Shown: piece after piece, positions 26,752 through 35,458 of the stretch | Numbering within the stretch: position 1 is the first letter of the stretch | How the letters are laid out: every line of letters starts with the position of its first letter | NCBI RefSeq assembly: GCF_011752525.1 | Contig: NZ_VWXI01000019.1 | Span: forward strand, 53,216 to 117,215 | Direction of reading: 5' to 3' | DNA: 64,000 nucleotides | Origin: Pantoea sp. Cy-639 | GTDB taxonomy: Bacteria; Pseudomonadota; Gammaproteobacteria; Pseudomonadales; Pseudomonadaceae | Program-made: the position numbers and the translations under genes | The notes under the pieces: model-generated | What the model saw: the letters and a program-made list of their open reading frames with translations, nothing else | Database searches by the model: none | What the model was told of the DNA's origin: nothing

Positions 26752-26779
26752 GAAAACGGCGCCTTCAGGCGCCGTTTTC
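26752..26779. terminator. Bidirectional terminator between mscL and fpr
   Basis: GAAAACGGCGCC and GGCGCCGTTTTC form a near-perfect stem with A and T runs on both sides, ending convergent transcripts. It nearly touches the fpr stop codon at 26782. Confidence 0.92.
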
Positions 26780-26781
26780 AT

Positions 26782-27558
26782 TTACCAGTAGTTTTCCACC
26801 GCCACCTGTCCTGGCCGCTTGCTCAGGCTCAGCTGCAGGTCGCGTGCCTTGAGCACCTTGCGCGTCTCATCGATCATCTGCGGGTTGCCGCACAGCATGA
26901 TGCGCGAATGCTCCGGCGACAGCGCCAACCCCGCCGCCCTCTCCAGCCCGCCATTCTCGATCAGCGTGGTGATCCTTGCGTTCAGTGCGCCAGGGTACTG
27001 CTCCCGCGTCACCACCGGGATGAACTGCAACTTGCCGGCGAACTCCGCCAGGTAATCGCGCTGTTCCAACCCGGCGATGTCCTCCACGTAGGCCAGCTCT
27101 TTGGCCTCGCGCACCGAATAGACCAGCTTGATGTTGTCGAAACGCTCCCAGGCCTCGAAATCCTGGAGCATCGACATGAACGGGGCAATACCGGTTCCCG
27201 TGGCCAGTAGCCACAGGTCACGCCCACCGACGAAACGGTCGAGGGTGAGGTAGCCGAAAGCCTGGCGATCGATCAGCAAGGTATCGCCTGCGTGCAGGCG
27301 GCTGAGCTCGCTGGTGAACTCCCCTCCCGGCACGACGATGGAGAAGAAGTCGAGGAACTCGTCATGCGGGGCACTGACCATCGAATAAGCACGCCACACC
27401 ACACTGCCGTCGGCCTTGGTCACCCCCAGGCGGGCGAACTGCCCGGCACGGAAGCGAAAGCTCGGGTCACGACCGGTCCGCAGACTGAACAGGTTCGGCG
27501 TCAGCGGCTGGACGTCGAGCAGGGTCTGGCGGGTGAACTTGTCGGCACTGGCAGTCAT
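26782..27558 (-). CDS. fpr: Ferredoxin/flavodoxin-NADP+ reductase
   Basis: This 258-residue FAD enzyme transfers electrons between NADPH and ferredoxin or flavodoxin. The FAD-binding site is RAYSMVSAP (about residues 51-59), the NADP-binding site is ATGTGIAPFMSML (about 107-119) and CGNPQMID follows. The C-terminal VENYW is typical of the subclass I bacterial Fpr, which ends in an aromatic or short tail. The start at 27558 (MTASADKFTRQ) has GGAG a few bases upstream; an ATG 12 nt earlier overlaps that site and is less likely. It is divergent from ppoR. Confidence 0.92.
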   Translation of the reverse strand: MTASADKFTRQTLLDVQPLTPNLFSLRTGRDPSFRFRAGQFARLGVTKADGSVVWRAYSMVSAPHDEFLDFFSIVVPGGEFTSELSRLHAGDTLLIDRQAFGYLTLDRFVGGRDLWLLATGTGIAPFMSMLQDFEAWERFDNIKLVYSVREAKELAYVEDIAGLEQRDYLAEFAGKLQFIPVVTREQYPGALNARITTLIENGGLERAAGLALSPEHSRIMLCGNPQMIDETRKVLKARDLQLSLSKRPGQVAVENYW

Positions 27559-27739
27559 GGTGGGCTCCATCGATCAGGTGCGCCCAGTGTCGCGCAAAGC
27601 GCCGAGGATAAACACCGTCGGATTGTAGGGCATAAGCCGGAGATAACGGATATTTCACCCGAAAACGTGTCAACTATAACAAAAAAAACCAACACAGCAT
27701 TGGCAGGTTTCCTACACTCCGATCCGTGTGTTTCTGACA

Positions 27740-27753
27740 TTGGATCCATCCAA
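27740..27753. promoter_or_regulatory. TTGGAT-CC-ATCCAA palindrome before ppoR
   Basis: This 6-2-6 inverted repeat ends 21 bp before the ppoR ATG. It lies near the expected transcript start, in an AT-rich stretch unlike its surroundings. It does not look like a canonical 20-bp lux box. Operator function is inference. Confidence 0.35.
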
Positions 27754-27773
27754 ATACGTAGGGAGCTGTAGCG

Positions 27774-28499
27774 ATGGCACCAGAGATCAATGATCAGCTT
27801 CAGCAGCTGTTCAAAGAGCAAGAGCCGCAGAAGCTGTTCCCCCGCACTGTGGCGCTGGTACGGACCCTTGACTACGAATATGTCGAAGTCAGGCTGTGCT
27901 TGCACATCGCAGCCCTCGGCAAACGGGTCATCACCTACGACAACTACCCACGCGCCTGGAAACGGCAGTACGAACAGCAACAGTTCCAAGCCATCGACCC
28001 AGTGATTGCCAAGTGCCAAGAGACCACCCTGCCAGTGATCTGGAGTGATGACTTGTACAAGGAAGCCCCAGAGCTTCGCGAGGCTGCCTGCCGTCATGGC
28101 CTGATACATGGCTGGAGCCAGTCGACGCACAACATCTCGGGCAACGAAATCCAGATCAGCGTTTCCAGGCGCCGCAGTCTGGATGTCAACAGCTCGGATG
28201 ACATTGCACTGATCATGTATCTCAGCCACCTGTTGCATGAACGCCTGACCAATCATCACCTGACACTCGAGATGCTCGGGCCCTCGCAGGGTGAGAGCAG
28301 CCACAAAGAACTGCTGACGCCTCGCCAGAAGGAAGTGCTCATGTCCATTGCCGCCGGCCTGACGGCCAAGGGCATCGCCAAGAAGCACAACATTGCGGTC
28401 CCGACCGCGAACTTCCACACCAACCAGATCAAAGAGAAGGTTGGCGCGAAGAACAAGGCCAGCATCATCGAGTTGGCCCACAAGCTAGGTCTGCTCTGA
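27774..28499 (+). CDS. ppoR: LuxR-family solo quorum-sensing regulator PpoR
   Basis: This 241-residue regulator has an N-terminal autoinducer-binding domain and a C-terminal GerE-type helix-turn-helix (LTPRQKEVLMSIAAGLTAKGIAKKHNI). The positions known to contact acyl-homoserine lactones in TraR/LuxR are kept: Trp62, Tyr66, Asp75, Pro76, Trp90 and Gly113. No luxI-type synthase gene lies nearby, so it is a solo. Neighbours (fpr before, rlmG after) match the P. putida locus of PpoR, reported to respond to 3-oxo-C6-HSL. It probably listens to signals made elsewhere. Confidence 0.85.
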   Translation: MAPEINDQLQQLFKEQEPQKLFPRTVALVRTLDYEYVEVRLCLHIAALGKRVITYDNYPRAWKRQYEQQQFQAIDPVIAKCQETTLPVIWSDDLYKEAPELREAACRHGLIHGWSQSTHNISGNEIQISVSRRRSLDVNSSDDIALIMYLSHLLHERLTNHHLTLEMLGPSQGESSHKELLTPRQKEVLMSIAAGLTAKGIAKKHNIAVPTANFHTNQIKEKVGAKNKASIIELAHKLGLL

Positions 28500-28596
28500 C
28501 AGCTCGCCACCCCGCACCGGGCAAAGCCCTGTAGAATCGCCAGCCTCAAGCCCGTCGCACACCGTACCGGGCAGATTCGCAGCAGAGCCCCACGTC

Positions 28597-29721
28597 ATGC
28601 CACTGTTCAACAGCCCCTTCGCCGACCTCGACCTGATCCGCCAGCCGGAGCAGGCCAACGACCCGCTGCTGGCATTCGACGCCGCCGATCAGTACCTGCT
28701 GGAGCACCTTGCCGCCCAGGCTCAGAGCGCAGACTCTCGCGTGCTGGTGCTCAACGACAGCTTCGGCGCCCTGGCCGCGAGCCTGGCCGGACACCTGCAG
28801 GTCACCAGCAGCGGCGACTCGCACCTGGCGTGCATGGCCCTGGAAAAGAACCTGGCGCGCAACGGCAAGGCCTATGACAGCGTGCCATTCATCCCGGCCA
28901 GCACCCATTGGCAAGGACCGTTCGACCGCGTGCTGCTGCGCGTGCCGAAGACCCTGGCATTGCTCGAGGAACAACTGATTCGCCTGCAGGGGCAACTGGC
29001 GCCCGGCGCCCAGGTGATCGCCGGCGCGATGATCAAGCACCTGCCCCGCGCGGCCGGCGACCTGATGGAAAAGTACATCGGCCCGGTCCAGGCCTCGCTG
29101 GCCCAGAAAAAGGCGCGCCTGCTCACCGCCACGGTCGCCGAGCGTCCCGCGGCACGCTCGCCCTACCCTAGCCGCTATCGCCTGGACGCACCGACGCTGG
29201 AACTGGTCAACCACGCCAACGTGTTCTGCCGTGAGGGCCTGGACATCGGCACCCGTGCCTTCCTGCCCCATCTGCCGCGCGATCTGGGCCAGGCGCGAGT
29301 CGCGGACCTGGGTTGCGGCAACGGCGTGCTGGCCATCGCCAGCGCCCTGGCCAACCCGGATGCCCATTACACCCTGGTCGACGAGTCGTACATGGCGGTG
29401 CAGTCGGCGCAGGAAAACTGGCAGGCGGCGCTAGGCGCCCGCCCGGTCGAAGTACGCGCGGCCGATGGCCTGGCAGGTCAGGAGAAACAGTCGCTGGACG
29501 TGGTGCTGTGCAATCCGCCGTTCCACCAGCAACAAGTGGTCGGCGACTTCCTCGCCTGGCGCATGTTCCAGCAGGCACGCGATGCATTGGTGGTAGGCGG
29601 GGCGCTGTACATCGTCGGTAACCGGCACCTGGGTTACCACAGCAAACTGGCGCGACTGTTCCGCGGGGTGGAACAGGTGGCGGCGACACCGAAGTTCGTG
29701 GTGCTCAAGGCCAGGAAATAA
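28597..29721 (+). CDS. rlmG: 23S rRNA (guanine-1835-N2)-methyltransferase RlmG
   Basis: This 374-residue enzyme has a duplicated methyltransferase fold. The N-terminal half lacks the SAM motif, while the C-terminal half has DLGCGNGVLAIA (SAM binding, about residues 238-249) and the catalytic NPPFHQ. The start LLAFDAADQYLL, the KTLALLEEQL segment and the HANVF motif match E. coli RlmG better than the shorter RsmC. A TAGAAT -10-like element lies about 60 bp upstream. Confidence 0.9.
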   Translation: MPLFNSPFADLDLIRQPEQANDPLLAFDAADQYLLEHLAAQAQSADSRVLVLNDSFGALAASLAGHLQVTSSGDSHLACMALEKNLARNGKAYDSVPFIPASTHWQGPFDRVLLRVPKTLALLEEQLIRLQGQLAPGAQVIAGAMIKHLPRAAGDLMEKYIGPVQASLAQKKARLLTATVAERPAARSPYPSRYRLDAPTLELVNHANVFCREGLDIGTRAFLPHLPRDLGQARVADLGCGNGVLAIASALANPDAHYTLVDESYMAVQSAQENWQAALGARPVEVRAADGLAGQEKQSLDVVLCNPPFHQQQVVGDFLAWRMFQQARDALVVGGALYIVGNRHLGYHSKLARLFRGVEQVAATPKFVVLKARK

Positions 29722-29757
29722 ACACACCGCGGAGCAAACCTACTGCCACGAGTCCAT

Positions 29758-29796
29758 GAGTGCTCGTGGCGGCGGGCTTGCCCCGCGGCAGGGCCG
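29758..29796. repeat. Single REP-like element
   Basis: GTGGCGGCGGGCTTGCCCCG followed by CGGCAGGGC lies between the convergent rlmG and DUF2474 genes. No second copy is seen. Confidence 0.55.
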
Positions 29797-29802
29797 CTTG
29801 TG

Positions 29803-29946
29803 CTAGTGGGTACTCAGCCCCGCTGCGCTCATGAACAGGCGCATTCCGTAGGCCACCACCCCGAGCGCCGCGACACTCAGCCCCCAGATCAGCACCAGCC
29901 AGCCCAGGCGTTGCCACAGCGGCTTCTTCTCTTCGACGTTCATCAT
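29803..29946 (-). CDS. DUF2474 micro-protein of the cio operon
   Basis: This 47-residue protein (MMNVEEKKPLWQRLGW...) has one transmembrane helix, about residues 14-36 (LGWLVLIWGLSVAALGVVAYGM). It matches the DUF2474 family, found after CIO-type cydB genes, in the position of the CydX-like accessory subunits. AGGAG, which overlaps the cioB stop region, lies 6 nt before the first ATG. The gene begins about 10 bp after the cioB stop, so it is the third gene of that operon. A role in oxidase assembly or stability is inferred. Confidence 0.8.
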   Translation of the reverse strand: MMNVEEKKPLWQRLGWLVLIWGLSVAALGVVAYGMRLFMSAAGLSTH

Positions 29947-29955
29947 CCGCCGCTC

Positions 29956-30963
29956 CTAGTGATAGCCATCTTCATGGGTGACCTTGCCGCGGAACACGTA
30001 GTAGCTCCAGAAGGTATACCCCAGGATGAACGGCAGGATGAACAACGTGCCCACCAGCATGAAACCCTGGCTCTGCGGCGGCGCCGCAGCGTCCCAGATG
30101 CTGATGGTCGGCGGGATGATATTCGGCCACAGGCTGATCCCCAGGCCGCTGTAGCCGAGGAAGATCAGCACCAGCGTCAGCAGGAACGGCGTGTAGTGCG
30201 CGTTGCGCTGCACCGCCTTGAGCAACCCGTAGAAGGTCACCAGCACCAGGATCGGCACCGGCATGAACCAGACCAGGTTGGGCATGCTGAACCAGCGCTC
30301 GGCGATCTGCGGGTAGGCGATCGGAGTCCACAGGCTGACGATGCCAATCACCGCCAGCAGCACCAGGGCCAATGGCCGGGCGATGTCGTGCATCTTCTGC
30401 TGCAGCGGCCCCTCGGTCTTCATGATCAGCCAGGTGCAGCCCAGCAGGGTGTAGGCGACGATCAGCCCCAGGCCGCAGAACAGGGTGAACGGCGTCAGCC
30501 AGTCGAGGGTGCCACCGGCGTACTTGCGGTCCACCACCTTGAAGCCTTCGATGAACGCCCCCAGCGCCACGCCCTGGAAGAACGTCGCCACCAGCGAGCC
30601 CCAGATGAACGCCTTGTCCCAGATATGACGCTTGTGCGGCCGGGCCTTGAAGCGAAACTCGAACGCCACGCCGCGGAAGATCAGGCCCACCAGCATCAGG
30701 ATCAGCGGCAGGTACAGCGCTTCCAGCACCACCGAGTAGGCCAGCGGGAAGGCTCCGAACAGCGCCGCGCCGCCCAGTACCAGCCAGGTCTCGTTGCCAT
30801 CCCAGACCGGGGCGACGGTGTTCATCATCACATCGCGGTCACGCTCGCCCTTGACGAAGGGGAAGAGCATGCCGATTCCCAGGTCGAAACCGTCCATCAC
30901 CACGTACATCATGACGCCGAAGATGATGATCACGGCCCAGATCAGCGGAAGATCGATACCCAT
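29956..30963 (-). CDS. cioB: Cyanide-insensitive (bd-type) quinol oxidase subunit II
   Basis: This 335-residue inner-membrane subunit begins MGIDLPLIWAVIIIFGVMMYVVMDGFDLGIGML and has about eight helices. GNETWLVLGGAALFGAFPLAY and FRGVAFEFRFKA are standard CydB landmarks. With subunit I it forms a terminal oxidase that reduces oxygen with quinol and resists cyanide. Its start lies 1 bp after the cioA stop. Confidence 0.93.
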   Translation of the reverse strand: MGIDLPLIWAVIIIFGVMMYVVMDGFDLGIGMLFPFVKGERDRDVMMNTVAPVWDGNETWLVLGGAALFGAFPLAYSVVLEALYLPLILMLVGLIFRGVAFEFRFKARPHKRHIWDKAFIWGSLVATFFQGVALGAFIEGFKVVDRKYAGGTLDWLTPFTLFCGLGLIVAYTLLGCTWLIMKTEGPLQQKMHDIARPLALVLLAVIGIVSLWTPIAYPQIAERWFSMPNLVWFMPVPILVLVTFYGLLKAVQRNAHYTPFLLTLVLIFLGYSGLGISLWPNIIPPTISIWDAAAPPQSQGFMLVGTLFILPFILGYTFWSYYVFRGKVTHEDGYH

Positions 30964-30964
30964 C

Positions 30965-32401
30965 TCAGTTCCCCTTGCTCAGGCTGGTGGAGTCGGCCTC
31001 ATGGCCATCATCGGCGGCGGACAGCGGCCGCGCCGGCGTGCGTTGCTGGCCAGGCCCGCCAGGGTTGTGCGCGTCGCCCTCGCCAGTCTTCGGCCCTTTG
31101 CGCACCAGGCGCATCATGTAGCCGATACCGGTACCGAACAGCGCGAAATAGACCACCACGAACATCACCAGGGTGAAGCCGAGCTGGGTGTAGCTGTGAT
31201 TGGACACCCCATCCGCGGTGCGCATCAGCCCGTAGACCACCCACGGCTGACGACCGACCTCGGTGGTGAACCAGCCCGCGAGAATCGCCAGCAGCCCCGA
31301 TGGCCCCATCCACAGCGTCAGATAGAGGAACGGGCGCGAGCTGTACAGCGTCCCGCGCTTGCGCAGCCAGAGGCTCCACAGACCGATGAAGATCATCAGC
31401 ATGCCCAGCCCGACCATGACTCGGAACGACCAGAACACGATGGTCGAGTTGGGCCGGTCCTGCGCCGGGAACTCCTTCATCGCCGGGACTTGCTGGTCCA
31501 GGCTGTGGGTGAGGATCAGGCTGCCCAGTGCCGGAATCTCGAGCTTGAAGCGGGTGGTCTCTGCCTGCATGTCGGGAAGACCGAACAAGATCAAGGGAGT
31601 CGGCTCGCCGGGCTTGTTCTCCCAGTGCCCCTCGATGGCAGCGATCTTCACCGGCTGGTGCTTGAGGGTGTTAAGGCCATGGAAGTCACCGATCACCGCC
31701 TGGATCGGCGCCACCACCAGGGCCATCCACATGGCCATCGACAGCATCTTGCGTACCGCCGGGTTGTCACGCCCGCGCAGCAAGTGCCAGGCAGCCGAGG
31801 CACCGACGAAGAACGCTGTGGCGACGAAGGCCGCAGTGGCCATGTGCATCAGGCGATAGGGGAACGAGGGGTTGAAGATCACGGCCAGCCAGTCCACCGG
31901 GATCACCCGGCCATCGACGATTTCATACCCCTGTGGCGTCTGCATCCAGCTGTTGGAGGCCAGGATCCAGAACGTCGATACCAGGGTACCCAGCGCCACC
32001 ATGCAGGTGGCGAAGAAGTGCAGGCCCCGGCCGACCCGGTTCCAGCCAAACAGCATCACGCCGAGGAACCCGGCTTCGAGGAAGAAGGCGGTCAGTACTT
32101 CGTAAGTCAGCAAGGGACCGGTGATGGAGCCGGCAAAGTCGGAGAACTGGCTCCAGTTGGTACCGAACTGGTAGGCCATGACCAGGCCGGAGACCACGCC
32201 CATGCCGAAGTTGACGGCAAAGATCTTCGACCAGAAGTGGTAGAGGTCACGGTAGGTATTGTCGCCGGTCTTCAGCCAAAGGCCTTCGAGCACCGCCAGG
32301 TAACTGGCCAGACCAATGGTGATGGCCGGGAACAGGATGTGAAAGGACACGGTAAAGGCAAACTGAATTCGGGCGAGCTCTAGGGCTTCCAATCCGAACA
32401 T
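30965..32401 (-). CDS. cioA: Cyanide-insensitive (bd-type) quinol oxidase subunit I
   Basis: This 478-residue haem-carrying subunit has the conserved early helix ARIQFAFTVSFHILFPAITIGLA (His21 is a haem ligand candidate), GWNRVGRGLHFFATCMVALG, and LTAFFLEAGFLGVMLFGW. The quinol-binding loop is short, which marks the CIO rather than the E. coli CydA type. A Pro/Gly-rich tail follows the last helix. The promoter region contains a perfect Anr site. Confidence 0.94.
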   Translation of the reverse strand: MFGLEALELARIQFAFTVSFHILFPAITIGLASYLAVLEGLWLKTGDNTYRDLYHFWSKIFAVNFGMGVVSGLVMAYQFGTNWSQFSDFAGSITGPLLTYEVLTAFFLEAGFLGVMLFGWNRVGRGLHFFATCMVALGTLVSTFWILASNSWMQTPQGYEIVDGRVIPVDWLAVIFNPSFPYRLMHMATAAFVATAFFVGASAAWHLLRGRDNPAVRKMLSMAMWMALVVAPIQAVIGDFHGLNTLKHQPVKIAAIEGHWENKPGEPTPLILFGLPDMQAETTRFKLEIPALGSLILTHSLDQQVPAMKEFPAQDRPNSTIVFWSFRVMVGLGMLMIFIGLWSLWLRKRGTLYSSRPFLYLTLWMGPSGLLAILAGWFTTEVGRQPWVVYGLMRTADGVSNHSYTQLGFTLVMFVVVYFALFGTGIGYMMRLVRKGPKTGEGDAHNPGGPGQQRTPARPLSAADDGHEADSTSLSKGN

Positions 32402-32548
32402 GATGCTTCCTCTTCAGGTAATCCGGCGTCCGGGCTCATGGCCCTTGTCGCCCACTGCCCCCACAGTGATCGAGTGTGGCGTGTTGGATTTGTTCTGTTC
32501 GATCGCAGGGATTCCGGCCCGAGGGCCAAATCGTTGCATCTGGAACGA

Positions 32549-32562
32549 TTGATCCAGATCAA
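32549..32562. promoter_or_regulatory. Anr/Fnr box upstream of cioAB
   Basis: TTGAT-CCAG-ATCAA is a perfect match to the Anr/Fnr consensus TTGAT-N4-ATCAA. It lies about 150 bp before the cioA start. In P. aeruginosa, Anr is known to repress cioAB at low oxygen; the same is expected here. The MFS gene on the other side starts about 180 bp away and could also be affected. Confidence 0.85.
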
Positions 32563-32744
32563 CGACTGTCTGGAAGCATAGTCCCGAATGACCCATCCAG
32601 TTGTGTGGTTGATTGCCGCGTGACCGGTTGCCTCACCCTCTTTACGCATGGGCTGAAAGATGGCCATGGCGGTAATCAGCAACTAATTGTTACAAACAGA
32701 TGTTAATCTGCAGCCCCCTCTATCTCCGAGGCTGCAGGCCCCCG

Positions 32745-33965
32745 ATGTCCGATTCTGCCCCGCAATTGCTGCGCCATCACCGTCCTTTCCTGGCGTTCTG
32801 GTTCGCCCGGGTATTCACCGCCAGTGGCTTCCAGATGCTCACCGTGGCCATCGGCTGGCACCTCTATCAACTGACCGGCAACGTCCTCGACCTGGGCCTG
32901 GTAGGCCTGGTGGAGTTCGCCCCGCGGGTGCTGTTCATGCTGCACACCGGCCATGTCGCCGACCGCTACGACCGACGCAAGGTCGCCGCGTTGTGCCAGA
33001 TCTTGCAGGCGTTGATCGCCCTGGCCCTGGCGGTGGGCAGTGCCACCGGGCACGTCAGCCGCGAACTGATCTTCGTGCTCGCCTTCCTGCTCGGCGCCAC
33101 CCGCTCCTTCGAAATGCCAGCGACCCAGGCGCTGCTGCCCAACGTGGTACCGCCGGGGCTGTTTCCGCGGGCGGTGGCGGCCTCGGCCTCGGCATCGCAG
33201 TCGGCGACCATCGTCGCCCCGGCGGTAGGCGGCTTCCTGTACGCCTTCGGCAGCACCTGGGTGTACGGGCCGACCGTGGCCCTGTACGCCATAGCCTGCC
33301 TGCTAACCCTGAGCCTGGACGCCCAGCAGCAACTGCCCCAGCGCGGACGTGCCAGTCTCGATTCCCTGCTGGCCGGGATCCGCTTCATCCGCAGCCGCCC
33401 GGACATCCTCGGCGCCATCTCCCTGGACCTGTTCGCCGTCTTGCTCGGCGGTGCCACCGCGCTGCTGCCGGTGTTCGCCAAGGACATCCTGCTCACCGGT
33501 GCCTGGGGCCTGGGCCTGTTGCGCTCGGCACCGGCGGTGGGCGCGCTGCTGATGTCGCTGTGGCTGGCGCGCTTCCCGGTGGAGCGCAAGGTCGGCCTGG
33601 TCATGTTCACTTCGGTCGGCGTGTTCGGCGTGGCGACCATCGCCTTCGGCCTGTCCACCTCGTTCTGGTTCTCCCTCGCGGTGCTGGTGGTGCTGGGGGC
33701 GGCAGACATGATCAGCATGGTGATCCGCGGCGCCTTCGTGCAACTGGAGACCCCGGACGAAATGCGTGGGCGGGTCAGTGCAGTGAACGGGCTGTTCATT
33801 GGTGCCTCGAACCAGCTCGGCGAATTCGAGTCCGGCGTTACCGCGCACTGGTTCGGCACCGTGCCGGCGGTGGTGATAGGAGGCGTGGGAACACTGGTAG
33901 TCACTGGCGTGTGGATGAAACTGTTCCCGACCCTGACCCATCGCGACCGCATGCACTCAGGCTGA
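32745..33965 (+). CDS. MFS transporter, EntS/MFS_3-like
   Basis: This 406-residue major facilitator begins MSDSAPQLLRHHRPFLAFWFARVFTASG and has about 11-12 helices. The loop GHVADRYDRRKVA (motif A-like) and the repeated RGRVSAVNGLFIGASNQLGEFESG segment match the EntS-like MFS_3 group, which exports siderophores and other compounds. The substrate is unknown, and no siderophore gene is nearby. The start at 32745 is preferred over a GTG/TTG reading through 32700. It is divergent from cioAB. Confidence 0.8.
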   Translation: MSDSAPQLLRHHRPFLAFWFARVFTASGFQMLTVAIGWHLYQLTGNVLDLGLVGLVEFAPRVLFMLHTGHVADRYDRRKVAALCQILQALIALALAVGSATGHVSRELIFVLAFLLGATRSFEMPATQALLPNVVPPGLFPRAVAASASASQSATIVAPAVGGFLYAFGSTWVYGPTVALYAIACLLTLSLDAQQQLPQRGRASLDSLLAGIRFIRSRPDILGAISLDLFAVLLGGATALLPVFAKDILLTGAWGLGLLRSAPAVGALLMSLWLARFPVERKVGLVMFTSVGVFGVATIAFGLSTSFWFSLAVLVVLGAADMISMVIRGAFVQLETPDEMRGRVSAVNGLFIGASNQLGEFESGVTAHWFGTVPAVVIGGVGTLVVTGVWMKLFPTLTHRDRMHSG

Positions 33966-34162
33966 CCGCCCCCGAGCCGCTGCGCCTGGCTGATCCGACG
34001 AAATCACGGGACAGGCCCGTTGCCGCGATAGGCCACTGCCCCCCTTGCTGGTATGATGCGCGGCTTTTTCCCGCCCCACGCAAAACCACGGCATCCAGTA
34101 CGGTCTGTGCTTTGCTGATGGGGTCGATTCATTCACGGCGCGAGGGCGCCCTGGGAGCAGGC

Positions 34163-35458
34163 ATGCTGGACAGGCTGTTTCAACTAAGAGCACACAACAC
34201 CAACGTGCGCACCGAGATTCTCGCGGGCGTCACCACCTTCCTGGCCATGGCCTACATCCTGTTCGTCAACCCGAGCATCCTCGGCGAGACCGGCATGGAC
34301 AAAGGCGCGATCTTCGTCGCCACCTGCCTGGCCGCGGCCATCGGCTCGGCGACCATGGGCATCATCGCCAACTACCCGATCGCCCTGGCGCCGGGCATGG
34401 GCCTGAACGCCTTCTTCACCTACACCGTAGTCCTGCACATGGGCCACACCTGGCAGGTGGCGCTGGGTGCGGTGTTCCTGTCTGCGGTGCTGTTCTTCCT
34501 GCTGTCGATCTTCCGTATCCGCGAGTGGATCGTGAACAGCATCCCGCTGCCGCTGCGCTCGGCGATTGCCGCCGGCATCGGTCTGTTCCTGGCGCTGATC
34601 GCCCTGCACAACGCCGGTATCGTCGTCGATAACCCAGCCACCCTGGTAGGTCTGGGCGACCTCAAGCAGCCGGCGCCGATCCTCGCCACCCTGGGCTTCT
34701 TCCTGATCGTCGCCCTCGAGTCGCTGAACGTGCGCGGTGCGGTGCTGATCGGCATTCTCGCCGTGACCATCGCCGCGATCGTCATGGGTGTCACCCCGTT
34801 CGGTGGCGTGGTGTCGATGCCGCCCTCGCTGGCACCGACCTTCCTGCAACTGGACATCAAGGGTGCGCTGGACGTCGGCCTGGTCAGCGTGATCTTCGCC
34901 TTCCTGTTCGTCGACCTGTTCGACAACTCCGGCACCCTGATCGGCGTGGCCAAGCGTGCCGGCCTGATGGGCAAGGACGGCCACATGCCGAAGATGGGCC
35001 GCGCCTTGATCGCCGACAGCACCGCGGCCATGGCCGGTTCGCTGCTGGGCACCTCGACCACTACCAGCTACATCGAGTCCGCAGCCGGTGTCAGCGCCGG
35101 CGGCCGTACCGGCCTGACCGCCATCGTGGTCGCGATCCTGTTCCTGCTGGCGCTGTTCTTCGCCCCGCTGGCCGGTAGCGTGCCGGCCTTCGCCACCGCC
35201 CCGGCGCTGCTGTTCGTCGCCGTGCTGATGGCCTCGGGCCTGGCCGAGATCAACTGGGACGACGTCACCGAAGCCGCCCCGGTGGTGGTCACCGCCCTGG
35301 CCATGCCGCTGACCTATTCGATCGCCAACGGCATCGCCTTCGGCTTCATTTCCTGGACCGTGATCAAGCTGATCTCCGGCCGTCGTCGTGACCTGAACCC
35401 GGCACTGGTGATCCTCTCCATCCTGTTCGTGATCAAGCTGGGCTGGTTCAACGCATGA
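34163..35458 (+). CDS. NCS2/AzgA-type adenine-guanine-hypoxanthine permease
   Basis: This 431-residue carrier begins MLDRLFQLRAHNTNVRTEILAGVTTFLAMAYILFVNPSIL, typical of the AzgA/PbuG group of nucleobase permeases. Other landmarks are APGMGLNAFFTYTV, FVDLFDNSGTLIGVAKRAGL and SLLGTSTTTSYIESAAGVSAGGRTGL. The ATG at 34163 has GGAG 6 nt upstream. A much longer in-frame reading (from 32687) is an accident running through the MFS gene in another frame. The stop overlaps the trmA start (ATGA), so the two are translationally coupled. Confidence 0.9.
   Translation: MLDRLFQLRAHNTNVRTEILAGVTTFLAMAYILFVNPSILGETGMDKGAIFVATCLAAAIGSATMGIIANYPIALAPGMGLNAFFTYTVVLHMGHTWQVALGAVFLSAVLFFLLSIFRIREWIVNSIPLPLRSAIAAGIGLFLALIALHNAGIVVDNPATLVGLGDLKQPAPILATLGFFLIVALESLNVRGAVLIGILAVTIAAIVMGVTPFGGVVSMPPSLAPTFLQLDIKGALDVGLVSVIFAFLFVDLFDNSGTLIGVAKRAGLMGKDGHMPKMGRALIADSTAAMAGSLLGTSTTTSYIESAAGVSAGGRTGLTAIVVAILFLLALFFAPLAGSVPAFATAPALLFVAVLMASGLAEINWDDVTEAAPVVVTALAMPLTYSIANGIAFGFISWTVIKLISGRRRDLNPALVILSILFVIKLGWFNA

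Noticed and set aside
32687..34162. Apparent long N-terminal extension of the second purine permease
   Set aside because: It is an alternate frame of the MFS gene; the permease family starts at the ATG at 34163, which has its own ribosome site.
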